Part shown: in pieces, positions 44,146-52,380 of the stretch
Numbering within the stretch: position 1 is the stretch's first letter
Layout: each line of letters begins with the position of its first letter
From: Trichocoleus desertorum ATA4-8-CV12
GTDB lineage: Bacteria > Cyanobacteriota > Cyanobacteriia > FACHB-46
Length of the DNA stretch: 64,000 nt
Reading direction: 5' to 3'
NCBI GenBank assembly: GCA_019358975.1
Contig: JAHHIL010000016.1
Location: forward strand, 1 to 64,000
The notes under the pieces: generated by a model
What the model saw: the letters and a program-made list of their open reading frames with translations, nothing else
What the model was told of the DNA's origin: nothing
The model's database searches: none
Program-made: the position numbers and the translations under genes

Positions 44146-44757
44146 CAGTAACCTCAATGTAGATGCAGCGACTGGTTTATATTTTTCCCAAGCTAAGCAC
44201 GCTCATTTGCACTCGACCTAGAGCCAAATCAGTACTTCCCCAAGCTGCCAGGATGGTAGCGATTGCTAGTTTATCCGTGGGCCGTAGGCTGGTACGAGTT
44301 TAGCGCTGGAATATACATCTTCTGCACTACATCTAGAATCACTTAAACTTTCCCCTGTTCCTGAGACGCCTGTTCCTAAAAGCACCTAACAAAGTCCGCT
44401 CCTCACTGGCCCTGTGTTGCCTGATGTGCTCATTAAAACTTTAGAGAGATTTACCCAAGCTTTTTAGAGCTAGCTCTACAACCATTAGACAATCGTGGAT
44501 TTGTTTAAAATCTACGTATTTATCGGTACTTAAAAATCAAACTGTTAGTATATTTTTTTGATAAAGCGTACGTAAGCTCTCTACCGTCTCAGTACATGTT
44601 ATGTCAATTTATGTACTGAGACTCCCTTGATATACCCAGAAAAATAAAGTCAAGACAAAAGGTTTGGGCCAAACAGTACTTGGATGCAAGGTACTTTAAT
44701 ACCTTAATTGTCTATCTCACTAGGGGTCTCAATTATCACATTTACCCAGTGAGAGCA
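44146..44757. other. Divergent intergenic region with a perfect inverted repeat
   Basis: 612 AT-rich bases. It contains GTCTCAGTACAT (44586-44597) and its exact complement (44611-44622), plus a weaker hairpin CGTGGATTT/AAATCTACG near 44494-44516. No coding signal; likely holds the promoters for the SLH-GHL10 and PEP-CTERM genes. Confidence 0.5.
44586..44622. promoter_or_regulatory. 12-bp perfect inverted repeat upstream of the PEP-CTERM gene
   Basis: Two 12-base arms with a 13-base spacer, about 135 bases before the start codon. No T-run follows, so it is not a classical terminator. It could be an operator or a structured 5' leader. Confidence 0.5.
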
Positions 44758-45483
44758 ATGAACTTCGTATCTAAACTTTGGAAAACCGGAACGGTTGCAA
44801 CGCTTGGTGCGCTTTTTTCAGTCAGCCTACCACTAGTAGGACGACCTGCGATCGCCGCTTATGGCTTGGAACAAGAACCTAACAATGACTTCCCTACAGA
44901 AGCCCAAAGCCTAGATTCTTTGTTCTCGCTTGATTGGGACGAAGACATCTTGGACTCTTTTGAAGTTCCTCACGCCTCTATTTGGGGTAGTGGTTTTTCA
45001 GAATGCATTACCCAAGATGAGTGCCTGGACGAATTTGACTTCTACTCATTCACAGTTCCCCAAGGCAAGCGGGCTTTTAGTTTCTTTGATATCGACCACA
45101 CCACTGGAGACTTAGACACTCAGCTCTTTTTGTTCGATCGCCGGCCAGATCTAACTTTACTAGCGTCCAATGACGATGCTTTAGCAAGCTTAGGAGCAAA
45201 AGGGAGTCAAGCAAGTTGTTCACCGACCTTTTCTTGTGATTCCTTCCTCACGTTTAACCTAAGTAATCCAGGTACTTACTACTTAGGTGTTACCTTTATT
45301 CCTCCTATCACAACAGGCAAAATTGAGGGCAAGTACACATTGCATGTTTCATTAAGTACTGAAACTATCCCCGAAGCTGTGCCTGAACCTGCTTCCATTT
45401 TAGCGCTGCTCGGCTTCGGCACTCTCAGTGCAAGAGCAATCCGCAAGGGCAAAAAACACAGTGCCACAGGTCAAACTGCTTAA
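44758..45483 (+). CDS. PEP-CTERM exported protein with a DVUA0089/PPC-like beta domain
   Basis: MNFVSKLWKTGTVATLGALF at ATG 44758 is the signal peptide, cleaved around AIAAYG. The mature part has EQEPNNDFPTEAQSLDSLFS, a PPC-type start, then FDFYSFTVPQGKRAFSFFDID and a pair of cysteines in SCSPTFSCD. The C-terminal VPEPASILALLGFGTLSARA followed by RKGKK is the PEP-CTERM sorting tag, handled by exosortase. It is likely an extracellular or sheath protein. 241 residues. Confidence 0.85.
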   Translation: MNFVSKLWKTGTVATLGALFSVSLPLVGRPAIAAYGLEQEPNNDFPTEAQSLDSLFSLDWDEDILDSFEVPHASIWGSGFSECITQDECLDEFDFYSFTVPQGKRAFSFFDIDHTTGDLDTQLFLFDRRPDLTLLASNDDALASLGAKGSQASCSPTFSCDSFLTFNLSNPGTYYLGVTFIPPITTGKIEGKYTLHVSLSTETIPEAVPEPASILALLGFGTLSARAIRKGKKHSATGQTA

Positions 45484-45784
45484 ACTCCCTAATTTCTCGG
45501 ATTAAGCTCACGTTGCGATCGCCTGATGATAAACAGAGCCTGGGGTAATTAACAATTAGGAACTATGGGTATTAATAGTAACTTTATATACCCTAGAAAC
45601 CCCTAGGCTCAGTCATATCCGGAAAGACAGGCGAATTACCTAAGTAACGCGGTATCGTAAACTGCAAAGTTTTTGTAAAAGTTACGTAGCTAACCTCGCA
45701 AATAAATCTAAGTATCGCTTCAATTAGAAGTAGTTCATACTACCGAAATTACCTAAGTATCTACTCTTTGCTACATCCAACAAT
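45484..45784. other. Intergenic region before the diheme peroxidase gene
   Basis: 301 AT-rich bases. The motif ATTACCTAAGTA occurs twice in the same orientation (about 45635 and 45750), which could be a binding site. GTAACTTTATATAC (45578-45591) fits the NtcA consensus GTAN8TAC by letter, but such matches occur by chance, so I give it little weight. Confidence 0.4.
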
Positions 45785-47965
45785 ATGACTAGACTAAGGA
45801 ATATCTCTAACTTCCTTCTAGCCGTCTGGCGAAGTTGTCTTTGGTTAACTTCCAAGATGCCTAGATTTCGGGGGAAACCATTTAAGCACTTACGAATTGC
45901 TGTTCTATTTGCCCTAGCAATTTTTGCAGGTCAGGCGGTTTCATCTACTTTATCGGCTCAAACGGTTTCTGACTCGCTGCCACCATTGGTTTCGCTGAGC
46001 ACGGTTCCAGTTCCTAAGCCGCCTAACATCAGTGAGTACATCAAGAACGAAAAAGCTGCGATCGCTCTAGGCAAGTCCTTGTTTTGGGATATGCAGGTGG
46101 GGAGCGATGGCGTGTTAGCCTGTGCTTCGTGTCACTTCAGCGCTGGCGCAGACAACCGTTCCAAAAACCAAATCAATCCTGCGTTAATTGCTGGGGACAA
46201 AACCTATCAAATTGGTGGCGCACCTAATTACCAATTGCAAGTTGGTGACTTTCCCTTTCACAAACTCGCAAACCCCGACGACCGCAACTCAACGGTACTA
46301 GCCGATGCCAATGATGTTGCCTCTTCTCAGGGAGCGTTCAATGGGTTCCTATCCGAGGTGGTGCCTCGTAAATCAGCCGATGCAGGTGTCGTTGAGACAG
46401 ACAACGATTCCTTTGAAGTGCAGGGCATTAATGTACGTCGGGTAGAACCTCGTAACAGCCCCACTGTCATCAATGCTGTTTTTAATTTCCGTAACTTCTG
46501 GGATGGTCGAGCGCAGCATGAATTCAATGGACAAAACCCATTTGGCGATCGCGATCCCAATGCCCGCGTCCTCAAGACCACGGCCTCTGGTGCAGATTGG
46601 GTGAGAATCAGCATCAAGAATTCCAGCTTGGCTTCTCAAGCCGTTGGCCCACCGCTGAGCGGATTTGAGATGTCCTTCCAAAAGCGCGGATTCGCTCAAT
46701 TGGCCCGGAAAATGATCTCCCTGCGCCCACTCTCTAAGCAGCAAGTCAGTTCTACAGACAGCGCTCTAGGGTCTTCTAGCCGCTATCCTTTACCTGGCCT
46801 CAAGACCTCTACCTACGCCACCTTGATTCGCAATGTCTTTCAAGATGTGTGGTGGAACAACACCAATACGATCGTAGAGTTTGATGCCAACAATAATCCA
46901 GTCTTAAAACCTCACCCTGGAACTCCTTTGGCAAGTAATCAATTTACCCAAATGGAGTACAACTTCCCCCTCTTCTTTGGCTTGGCAGTCCAAGCTTATG
47001 AAGCGACTTTAGTCTCTGACCAAACTCCTTTTGACAAATATGCTGTCGGAACCACTAGCGCTCTGACTGCCCAACAGAAACACGGCTTAGAACTCTTTCA
47101 GGGTAAGGCAAAGTGCATTAACTGTCATAGTGGCCCAGAGTTTACCAATGCCTCTGTCGCTAACGTCAAAAACCAGAAAATCGAACGCATGCGGATGGGT
47201 GACAACAATGTTGCTGTCTATGACAATGGCTTTTACAACATTGCTGTACGGCCTACTGGAGAAGATGTTGGTGTAGGTGGTACCGATCCGTTTGGCAAGC
47301 CCTTATCGTTTAGCAAGCTCACTCAGCAAGAAGTAGCTCAAGGTGCGCCTGCTCCTGTTTTAGAAGGTGTCCCTGAAGAAAACATTGAAGCGGCACCGCT
47401 AAACCCGAATGAGCGAGTTGCCGTGAATGGAGCCTTCAAAACTCCAACGCTGCGTAACGTAGAACTCACTGGGCCTTACTTCCATAACGGAGGTCAGCTC
47501 ACTCTACGTCAAGTCGTAGAATTCTATAACCGAGGCGGAGACTTCCACGAAGCTAATATCAATGACTTAGATCCCGATATCGTGAATCTGGGTCTAACAG
47601 AAACAGAAAAGGATGATTTGGTCGCTTTCATGAAAGCGCTGACGGATGAGCGAGTTCGCACCCGCAAGGCACCGTTTGATCATCCTCAACTGTTCGTTCC
47701 TAACGGTCATCCTGGTGGTACTCAGTCTGTCACAAATGATGGCACTGGCAATGCTACAGATAGCTTGCTCAATATCCCTGCGGTAGGAGCGAGCGGTGGT
47801 AAACCCTTACCATACTTCTTGAATGTTTCACCAATGGCTAATTTGACTCCTACCACGACAACATCGACTACCAGTACTAATTCACTGGAGGGCAGCATCA
47901 CTCAACAAGATTGCCCAGCAGGCACCACGTTAAAGTTCATCTCTGGCGGCTATGTCTGTCTGTAA
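45785..47965 (+). CDS. Diheme cytochrome-c peroxidase/MauG-like protein
   Basis: 726 residues. An N-terminal hydrophobic segment (LRIAVLFALAIFAGQAVSST, about 36-55) is the export signal. Two c-type heme motifs: C113-A-S-C-H117 and C444-I-N-C-H448, with the usual CCP order of long spacing. Other family parts: FWDGRAQHEFNGQNPFGDRD and TPTLRNVELTGPYFHNGG. Large for a CCP (about 340), so it belongs to the longer MauG-like group. A Ser/Thr-rich linker and C-terminal QQDCPAGTTLKF add a small cysteine tail. Role: peroxide reduction or protein oxidation in the periplasm. Confidence 0.88.
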   Translation: MTRLRNISNFLLAVWRSCLWLTSKMPRFRGKPFKHLRIAVLFALAIFAGQAVSSTLSAQTVSDSLPPLVSLSTVPVPKPPNISEYIKNEKAAIALGKSLFWDMQVGSDGVLACASCHFSAGADNRSKNQINPALIAGDKTYQIGGAPNYQLQVGDFPFHKLANPDDRNSTVLADANDVASSQGAFNGFLSEVVPRKSADAGVVETDNDSFEVQGINVRRVEPRNSPTVINAVFNFRNFWDGRAQHEFNGQNPFGDRDPNARVLKTTASGADWVRISIKNSSLASQAVGPPLSGFEMSFQKRGFAQLARKMISLRPLSKQQVSSTDSALGSSSRYPLPGLKTSTYATLIRNVFQDVWWNNTNTIVEFDANNNPVLKPHPGTPLASNQFTQMEYNFPLFFGLAVQAYEATLVSDQTPFDKYAVGTTSALTAQQKHGLELFQGKAKCINCHSGPEFTNASVANVKNQKIERMRMGDNNVAVYDNGFYNIAVRPTGEDVGVGGTDPFGKPLSFSKLTQQEVAQGAPAPVLEGVPEENIEAAPLNPNERVAVNGAFKTPTLRNVELTGPYFHNGGQLTLRQVVEFYNRGGDFHEANINDLDPDIVNLGLTETEKDDLVAFMKALTDERVRTRKAPFDHPQLFVPNGHPGGTQSVTNDGTGNATDSLLNIPAVGASGGKPLPYFLNVSPMANLTPTTTTSTTSTNSLEGSITQQDCPAGTTLKFISGGYVCL

Positions 47966-48009
47966 GCGATCGCTAAATTAGTCCAGGTCAATCAGTTCTC
48001 CTTGCTGTG

Positions 48010-48039
48010 CCTAGCTTCTTATTGGAAGCTAGGTTTTTT
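48010..48039. terminator. Rho-independent terminator of the peroxidase gene
   Basis: CCTAGCTTC (48010-48018) pairs with GAAGCTAGG (48025-48033), nine perfect base pairs, six-base loop, then six T. The stop of the opposite small membrane gene lies at its edge. Confidence 0.9.
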
Positions 48040-48370
48040 ATTGGCCCCTGAGGGTATACAGCATCACTGCTAAAGCCCCTATGCCCAAAACAATCATTAG
48101 ACCTGCGGGCATAAACTTGCGAGTTTTAGTCCAGCGCCCGACAAAAACCACGATGAGGAGGGCGGTGAGAGCAGCGGCTAGAGGCAAGCCCCAAGTGTAT
48201 CCTTGTAGTTGTAGGAGCGCCGCACTAATGAGAAGTAAGCCACTGATGCTGCCAGAGATGAGGGATGCCTTACTTTGGACTTGGAGATAGCCCACAATTC
48301 CCCCGATAATAGCTAAAGTTCCGTAGGCGATCGCAGCCAAAATACCTGGGTTGATCACAGCTGATTCCAT
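48038..48370 (-). CDS. TMEM14-like small membrane protein
   Basis: 110 residues in four hydrophobic helices: GILAAIAYGTLAIIGGIVGYL, LISGSISGLLLISAALLQL, LPLAAALTALLIVVFVGRW and MPAGLMIVLGIGALAVMLY. The Gly-rich first and second helices and the RWTKTRKFMPAG link fit the TMEM14/UPF0136 family. Eukaryotic relatives support lipid or heme precursor movement; plastid FAX proteins export fatty acids. A lipid role is inferred. Confidence 0.85.
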   Translation of the reverse strand: MESAVINPGILAAIAYGTLAIIGGIVGYLQVQSKASLISGSISGLLLISAALLQLQGYTWGLPLAAALTALLIVVFVGRWTKTRKFMPAGLMIVLGIGALAVMLYTLRGQ

Positions 48371-48469
48371 AAGGTCAATTCACTTGCTATTAGGGCTGAA
48401 GTTTGTACACTTAGTTCCAGAGATTAGCGGACGATCGCGCATTCCTCAAGTAAACTACCTGATTCATTC

Positions 48470-49804
48470 ATGGATGCCCAAACTGTTGCTTCAGTTCAAT
48501 TTATTCAACGTCAAGCTGCGTCCCTCCTGCTGTACCAGTTTTTATTTGAGGAGGAAGTAGGGCGGTGCTTTGTCGAACTATTGCAAGCTCTACGTCACAC
48601 AGATGTAGATGGGCTGGCTTGTGTGCAAGCTTATGGGCGCTGGTTTCAAGCTTTGGCGGCGAGCAATCAAGGCTGGCAAGAATATCTGCTGATGCAACTC
48701 CTCAAGGCCGATAATCCCTTCTCGCGGCGCGTACAACAAACAAACTTAAGCGAATTACCCCCCGCTCTCGTTACAGCGGCTCGGCATGACCTGCGGGTCT
48801 TGCAAACGCTCTATGGCTGCACAAGCTATCGTTTGAGCCAATGGGTGCAACTAATTGCCCAGTTGTCTGCGGCTCCAGTTTCTTGGGTAGATGACTTGAC
48901 CTGCTTCAGTCCCGCGATCGCGCTGCATACCGACGAAACCATGCAGGAGCAACTGTTGATCACTAAGCTCCAAACGATGGATGACTGGTCAGAGGCTCTA
49001 GAAGATTTGGTGGCCTATTACCAACGTTTTGGCACTGGCTTCTTTGCAGAATATTGCGCTTGTCGATGGCAATCTGGAAAACTAGTGGGAATTGCCCATC
49101 CTGATCCAATTCAGCTCAAAGACTTGGTGGGCTATGAGTCGGCACGAGAGGCTCTAATGAAAAATACAGCCTTTCTGCTATCTGGTTACCCAGCCCTACA
49201 TGTGTTGCTCTACGGTAGCCGTGGTTCTGGCAAGTCGTCGCTGGTGAAAGCATTACTCAATGAGTACCGCGACTTAGGGTTGCGCTTGATTGAAGTCGCC
49301 AAGTCTGACCTAAAAGATTTGTCTGTGATTGTGGAGCAACTCCGGGAGTTACCCCAAAAATTTATTATCTTTGTGGACGATTTATCGTTTGAGGAAGATG
49401 ATGATGCTTTCAAATCGTTAAAGGTAGTGCTGGAAGGCAATTTAACGGCTAGACCTCAGAATGTAGTTGTCTATGCCACGTCCAACCGACGACATCTAGT
49501 TCGCGAGTTCTTTGCCGATCGCCCCCGACCCAAGGATAGTGACGAAATCCATAATTGGGATACAGTACAGGAGAAGTTATCTTTTAGCGATCGCTTCGGC
49601 CTGACTTTAACGTTTGAGCCTGCTAACCAGGATATGTATTTGCAGATGGTGCGACATCTAGCCACTCAAGCAGGAATCGCTATCAGCCGGGAAGAGCTGG
49701 AATTTCAGGCGTTGCAATGGGCTACGCGCCACAATGGTCGCTCTGGTCGTACCGCTCGGCAGTTTATCGACTTTTTGCAAGCAGATTTAGCACTTTCTAG
49801 CTAA
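48470..49804 (+). CDS. DUF815 AAA-like ATPase
   Basis: 444 residues. DUF815 spans about 195-440: LKDLVGYESAREALMKNTAFLL, Walker A in YGSRGSGKSSLVKALL, Walker B in KFIIFVDDLSFEEDD, LEGNLTARPQNVVVYATSNRRHLV and a final winged-helix-like end. The N-terminal half is helical and variable. Family proteins are stand-alone ATPases of unknown role, often beside housekeeping genes. Start ATG 48470 is the only one with a good spacing to an upstream A/T-rich stretch. Confidence 0.85.
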   Translation: MDAQTVASVQFIQRQAASLLLYQFLFEEEVGRCFVELLQALRHTDVDGLACVQAYGRWFQALAASNQGWQEYLLMQLLKADNPFSRRVQQTNLSELPPALVTAARHDLRVLQTLYGCTSYRLSQWVQLIAQLSAAPVSWVDDLTCFSPAIALHTDETMQEQLLITKLQTMDDWSEALEDLVAYYQRFGTGFFAEYCACRWQSGKLVGIAHPDPIQLKDLVGYESAREALMKNTAFLLSGYPALHVLLYGSRGSGKSSLVKALLNEYRDLGLRLIEVAKSDLKDLSVIVEQLRELPQKFIIFVDDLSFEEDDDAFKSLKVVLEGNLTARPQNVVVYATSNRRHLVREFFADRPRPKDSDEIHNWDTVQEKLSFSDRFGLTLTFEPANQDMYLQMVRHLATQAGIAISREELEFQALQWATRHNGRSGRTARQFIDFLQADLALSS

Positions 49805-49824
49805 CTGGCAAACCTCTCCCCAAA

Positions 49825-49847
49825 CCCCTCTCCTGCAAGGCGAGGGG
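49825..49847 (+). terminator. Hairpin after the DUF815 gene
   Basis: CCCCTC (49825-49830) pairs with GAGGGG (49842-49847), followed by CTTTGAT. It is part of a CCTCTCCCCAAACCCCTC repeat common in cyanobacteria and seen again around 61200-61222. Confidence 0.5.
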
Positions 49848-49871
49848 CTTTGATCGTGCTCCCCTTCCCTG

Positions 49872-50480
49872 CTAAAAGCGATAACCTGCGCCAACTTGAA
49901 CTCTGACTGGAGGATTGGTGTCAGCGCGATCGCGATTGAGCCTCAGTTTGGCATCTCCGTAGATCACAACGCCCTCACTCACTGCTGCTTCTACCCCTGT
50001 GGTTAGTACTACCCCATCGCGATCGCCTAGAGGTGTGGATTGTTCTGGCGTTTTGACAAAAGTATATCCTGCTCCTGCATAAATGTTGGTGTTGCCGCTT
50101 ACAGCAAGGTCATAAGAGAGCATTGGCATGACGGCCTTGACTTCTTTATCAACCAAAAAGACAGCCCCTCGCGCTGAAATTTTGCTATTGGGCAAATCTA
50201 AACGGCCTTGAAATTGATTTTCTACCGTGACGCTGGAGTTATTGGTAGGTTCTTGCCACAATTCCGCTGGTGACCAAGTGGGGCTACCATCCCAAGTTCC
50301 TGGTTCCATAAAGGATTGCAGCATTTCGTTGGTTTTGCTGCTATCGACTGTAACGCCAACGTAGCTACCCTGCATCCCCTGAGGCTGAGCGGTGGCAGCT
50401 TGGGCCAGAAAAATTGCGGGGGCGATCGCTAAACCAAAACCAATTAGGGCGAGGTGGGACAAACCTAAAACCAATCTCAT
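49872..50480 (-). CDS. Exported outer-membrane beta-barrel-like protein
   Basis: 202 residues. Signal peptide with core LALIGFGLAIAPAIFLAQAA, cleaved near ATAQ. The mature part alternates short strands, with SVTVENQFQGRLDLP, AVMPMLSYDLAV, NTNIYAGAGYTFV, VVLTTGVEAAVSEGVVIYGDAKLRL and the terminal RVQVGAGYRF, whose final aromatic is the outer-membrane insertion signal. Probably an OmpA/opacity-like small barrel. Function unknown. Confidence 0.78.
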   Translation of the reverse strand: MRLVLGLSHLALIGFGLAIAPAIFLAQAATAQPQGMQGSYVGVTVDSSKTNEMLQSFMEPGTWDGSPTWSPAELWQEPTNNSSVTVENQFQGRLDLPNSKISARGAVFLVDKEVKAVMPMLSYDLAVSGNTNIYAGAGYTFVKTPEQSTPLGDRDGVVLTTGVEAAVSEGVVIYGDAKLRLNRDRADTNPPVRVQVGAGYRF

Positions 50481-50603
50481 AAGGGTTTGATTGAAAGCTA
50501 CGTCATGTTATGCCATCCCTTACAGGGTAGCGCTAATTGCTTCAGGAAAGTTATTGAGGGGGCGATCGCATCATGTCAATAAAGGCGAAAATTATCCAAC
50601 TTA

Positions 50604-50798
50604 TTGCTAATTTTGGCAACAAACCTGGCACGGGGTGAAGGAAAGCTTACTGAAAGAGCCTTAGAAATTATTGGAGATACTAATCGAGAGTTTGCTTCTA
50701 GCATCTTCCTAAAATTAGAAGTGCTACCCAAAGCCATTTATAGCCCCCAAGCCAGTGAAATTAAATTTTATGAAGCTTTTTTTGATTCGGTCATTTAA
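50604..50798 (+). pseudogene. Truncated PIN-domain (VapC-like) gene
   Basis: The readable part has LTERALEIIGDTNREFASSI then FLKLEVLPKAIY and FYEAFFDSVI, typical of the middle of VapC-type ribonuclease toxins of cyanobacteria. The initial aspartate strand (YLDTN) is reduced to LATNLARG and the second half with the remaining acidic residues is missing. No antitoxin gene is visible. The reading frame begins at an ATA-rich spot with no ribosome binding site, so I call it a remnant. Confidence 0.65.
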
Positions 50799-50828
50799 TT
50801 CATACTGCTTAGCACTAAATGTATAACT

Positions 50829-50853
50829 TTATCTTCCTTCCTTAGGAGGATAA
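50829..50853. terminator. Hairpin after the PIN remnant
   Basis: TTATCTTCCT (50829-50838) pairs with AGGAGGATAA (50844-50853), one G-U pair, 5-base loop, followed by GCATTTTCTTT. Confidence 0.5.
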
Positions 50854-50918
50854 GCATTTTCTTTAAGGAACTTAGCGTAAGTAAGTAATTATTTTGACAA
50901 CAAAGGAATATTTTACAA

Positions 50919-51176
50919 ATGAAAAAGTCTTTATCAATCTCAATTGCTATACTGGGTTTGTTGTTAAGTTATTCAAGTAATGCTTCTGCTAATACTTGGA
51001 GTTCTTCTTTATCTTGGGGTGCCCAATCAGCAAGTTTTGCTCCTGATTACGGCAATACTTCCATGTATGAATATGTAGCGACTGATGGTTCTCTTAATGT
51101 TTCTCCTAAAGCTAGGTTCCGATTCACATCGGATGCCATTACAGCTATACGAAACTATAAAACTAACAATATCTAA
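50919..51176 (+). CDS. Small secreted protein, probably C-terminally broken
   Basis: 85 residues. AAGGA at 50903-50907 precedes ATG. The signal peptide (MKKSLSISIAILGLLLSYSS, cleavage near NASA) is clear. The mature peptide begins NTWSSSLSWGAQSASFAPDY and has a beta-like TDGSLNVSPKARFRFTSDAI. Just after the stop, a second frame reads SNPRMDYVPGAFWQLEDN to a stop at 51238-51249, which looks like a lost C-terminus after a 4-5 base indel around 51174-51180. I do not recognise the family; a secreted peptide of bacteriocin-like size is possible but not shown. Confidence 0.65.
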   Translation: MKKSLSISIAILGLLLSYSSNASANTWSSSLSWGAQSASFAPDYGNTSMYEYVATDGSLNVSPKARFRFTSDAITAIRNYKTNNI

Positions 51177-51264
51177 TTTCAAATCCCCGTATGGATTATG
51201 TACCAGGTGCCTTTTGGCAGTTAGAAGACAACAACATGGTTGCTAAATAATATTGAGATTTAAC

Positions 51265-51320
51265 CTTTAAAAAGGCACTTTTCTTTGACACATTTTTGTA
51301 GAAAAAGTGCCTTTTTAAAG
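51265..51320. terminator. Long AT-rich hairpin
   Basis: CTTTAAAAAGGCACTTTTCT (51265-51284) faces its complement AGAAAAAGTGCCTTTTTAAAG (51300-51320), about 20 base pairs with one bulge and a 15-base loop. It follows the small secreted gene, and either arm provides an A- or T-run, so it may stop transcription both ways. Confidence 0.75.
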
Positions 51321-51347
51321 TTGGCTAATTACCTAAATCATAAAAAC

Positions 51348-51752
51348 ATGAATCAGAATTTTAAGCTGAAGAAGGTTGCCGTTGTTGTTTTACTTTTTAT
51401 ATCTGCTGCTACTGCATTAGGGATAGCAATTCCTAAAGTCTTTCTCTCTGATGCGAAGAACATTTCCAAAGAAGATATTAACTGTGGTCAAGACGCTGCC
51501 TATCAAATAATTTCAGAAAATTCTATTGAAAGCTTATTGACTACAAAAGTTATAGTTCGTGACAAAATACAGGAAATTGCTTATGGTAAACAACAGCCAG
51601 TAGTATACACAGATTCTTATACTTGGTTTGGAATCAAGTATGCAACTGTAGCAGCTATTTGTAACTCAAAAACAGGAACATTAGTTTGTGCTGGAAGAGC
51701 CTATAAAATTTGGCAAAATATTAAGTCCAATCCTACAATGCCTTGTGGCTAG
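51348..51752 (+). CDS. Small membrane-anchored or secreted protein, unknown
   Basis: ATG 51348 (MNQNFKLKKVAVVVLLFISA) gives 134 residues. One N-terminal hydrophobic helix (about 9-30) acts as anchor or signal. The outer part has NCGQDAAYQIISEN, YTDSYTWFGIKYATVAAICN and a run of cysteines (C42, C110, C117, C133 approximately). AT-rich codons like its neighbour upstream. No family recognised. Confidence 0.6.
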   Translation: MNQNFKLKKVAVVVLLFISAATALGIAIPKVFLSDAKNISKEDINCGQDAAYQIISENSIESLLTTKVIVRDKIQEIAYGKQQPVVYTDSYTWFGIKYATVAAICNSKTGTLVCAGRAYKIWQNIKSNPTMPCG

Positions 51753-51880
51753 AAATCTAAATACGCGCTGCCAATCTTAGGGCTTGTTTTGAAAGCTTGG
51801 GAGCTATAGTTAGTATAAATGATTTGTGAACTTCCTCTCTCCGTGTTCTTTCCTCTGCGTCTCAGCGGTTCGCTCACAGT

Positions 51881-51985
51881 CCCATTTTTGTCGCAATTCT
51901 TCAGAAGAATAGGCGAAGATCGAGACTTTATACCGTCCTAATATTTCCATAAAGGCTCGTTTGGAAAACTCAGCTAGGTACTGAA
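51881..51985 (-). pseudogene. Coding-like remnant on the minus strand
   Basis: One frame reads QYLAEFSKRAFMEILGRYKV then SIFAYSSEELRQKWDC without stops. The amphipathic and aromatic pattern looks like the end of a real protein, but no start and no family can be given. Confidence 0.3.
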
Positions 51986-52156
51986 GCTAGCCTCTTGACT
52001 AATTCAATACTCTTGAGGTGATGGCTGCTAGAAAATAAGTGTCGTCAGGTAAGGTTGGGTTGGGATAAAGTTGTCTTTGTTTTGTTAGCCAATCTTTGAA
52101 ATTCATTAGAGGTTATTAATGATTTCTGAGACGCGATCGCGCGGACTAGTAAGCGC

Positions 52157-52268
52157 GTAGCTCCTGGCCTTCGGGCTGGGAGAGGATTGGAACTGTACAA
52201 GCAATGGAGGAAGTTTTGCTTCTGCCGTAAGGTAGCTCCTGGCCTTCGGGCTGGGAGAGGATTGGAAC
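52157..52268. CRISPR. Two CRISPR-like repeats with one 38-bp spacer
   Basis: Two identical 37-bp repeats begin at 52157 and 52232 (each starts GTAGCTCCTGGCC and ends GGATTGGAAC), spaced 75 bases apart. The spacer is 38 bases. The repeat forms a hairpin (CTCC..GGCC / GGCTGGGAG) closed by a TTCG tetraloop. Repeat and spacer lengths fit a CRISPR unit, but there is no third repeat, leader or cas gene in the window. It may be an orphan remnant or another small duplication. Confidence 0.55.
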
Positions 52269-52380
52269 TCAAATCCCTTGACCTGTAGTATTACTCAATC
52301 TGAAATATTGGTCATGATATGAAGATGTTACTTTCCCATTGCGGGGGGGCGATACATTTTAGACGCGGGCTAAGCGAGTT

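Larger units (their letters stand above)
51753..52380. other. AT-rich intergenic stretch with repeats and coding remnants
   Basis: 628 bases with no intact gene. Parts seen: a minus-strand coding-like remnant at 51881-51985, a CTCTGCGTCTCAGCGGTTCG dispersed sequence near 51852-51871, a TAAGGTTGGGTTGGGAT piece at about 52049 like the REP core, and two CRISPR-like repeats at 52157 and 52232. Confidence 0.5.

Noticed and set aside
45578-45591. NtcA-box-like GTAACTTTATATAC
   Set aside because: Fits GTAN8TAC by letter, but such a short consensus is expected many times in 64 kb by chance and no -10 box sits at the right distance.
52045-52272. A 75-codon minus-strand frame with twice-repeated SSNPLPARRPGAT
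   Set aside because: It is the translation of the two CRISPR-like repeats, not a gene.
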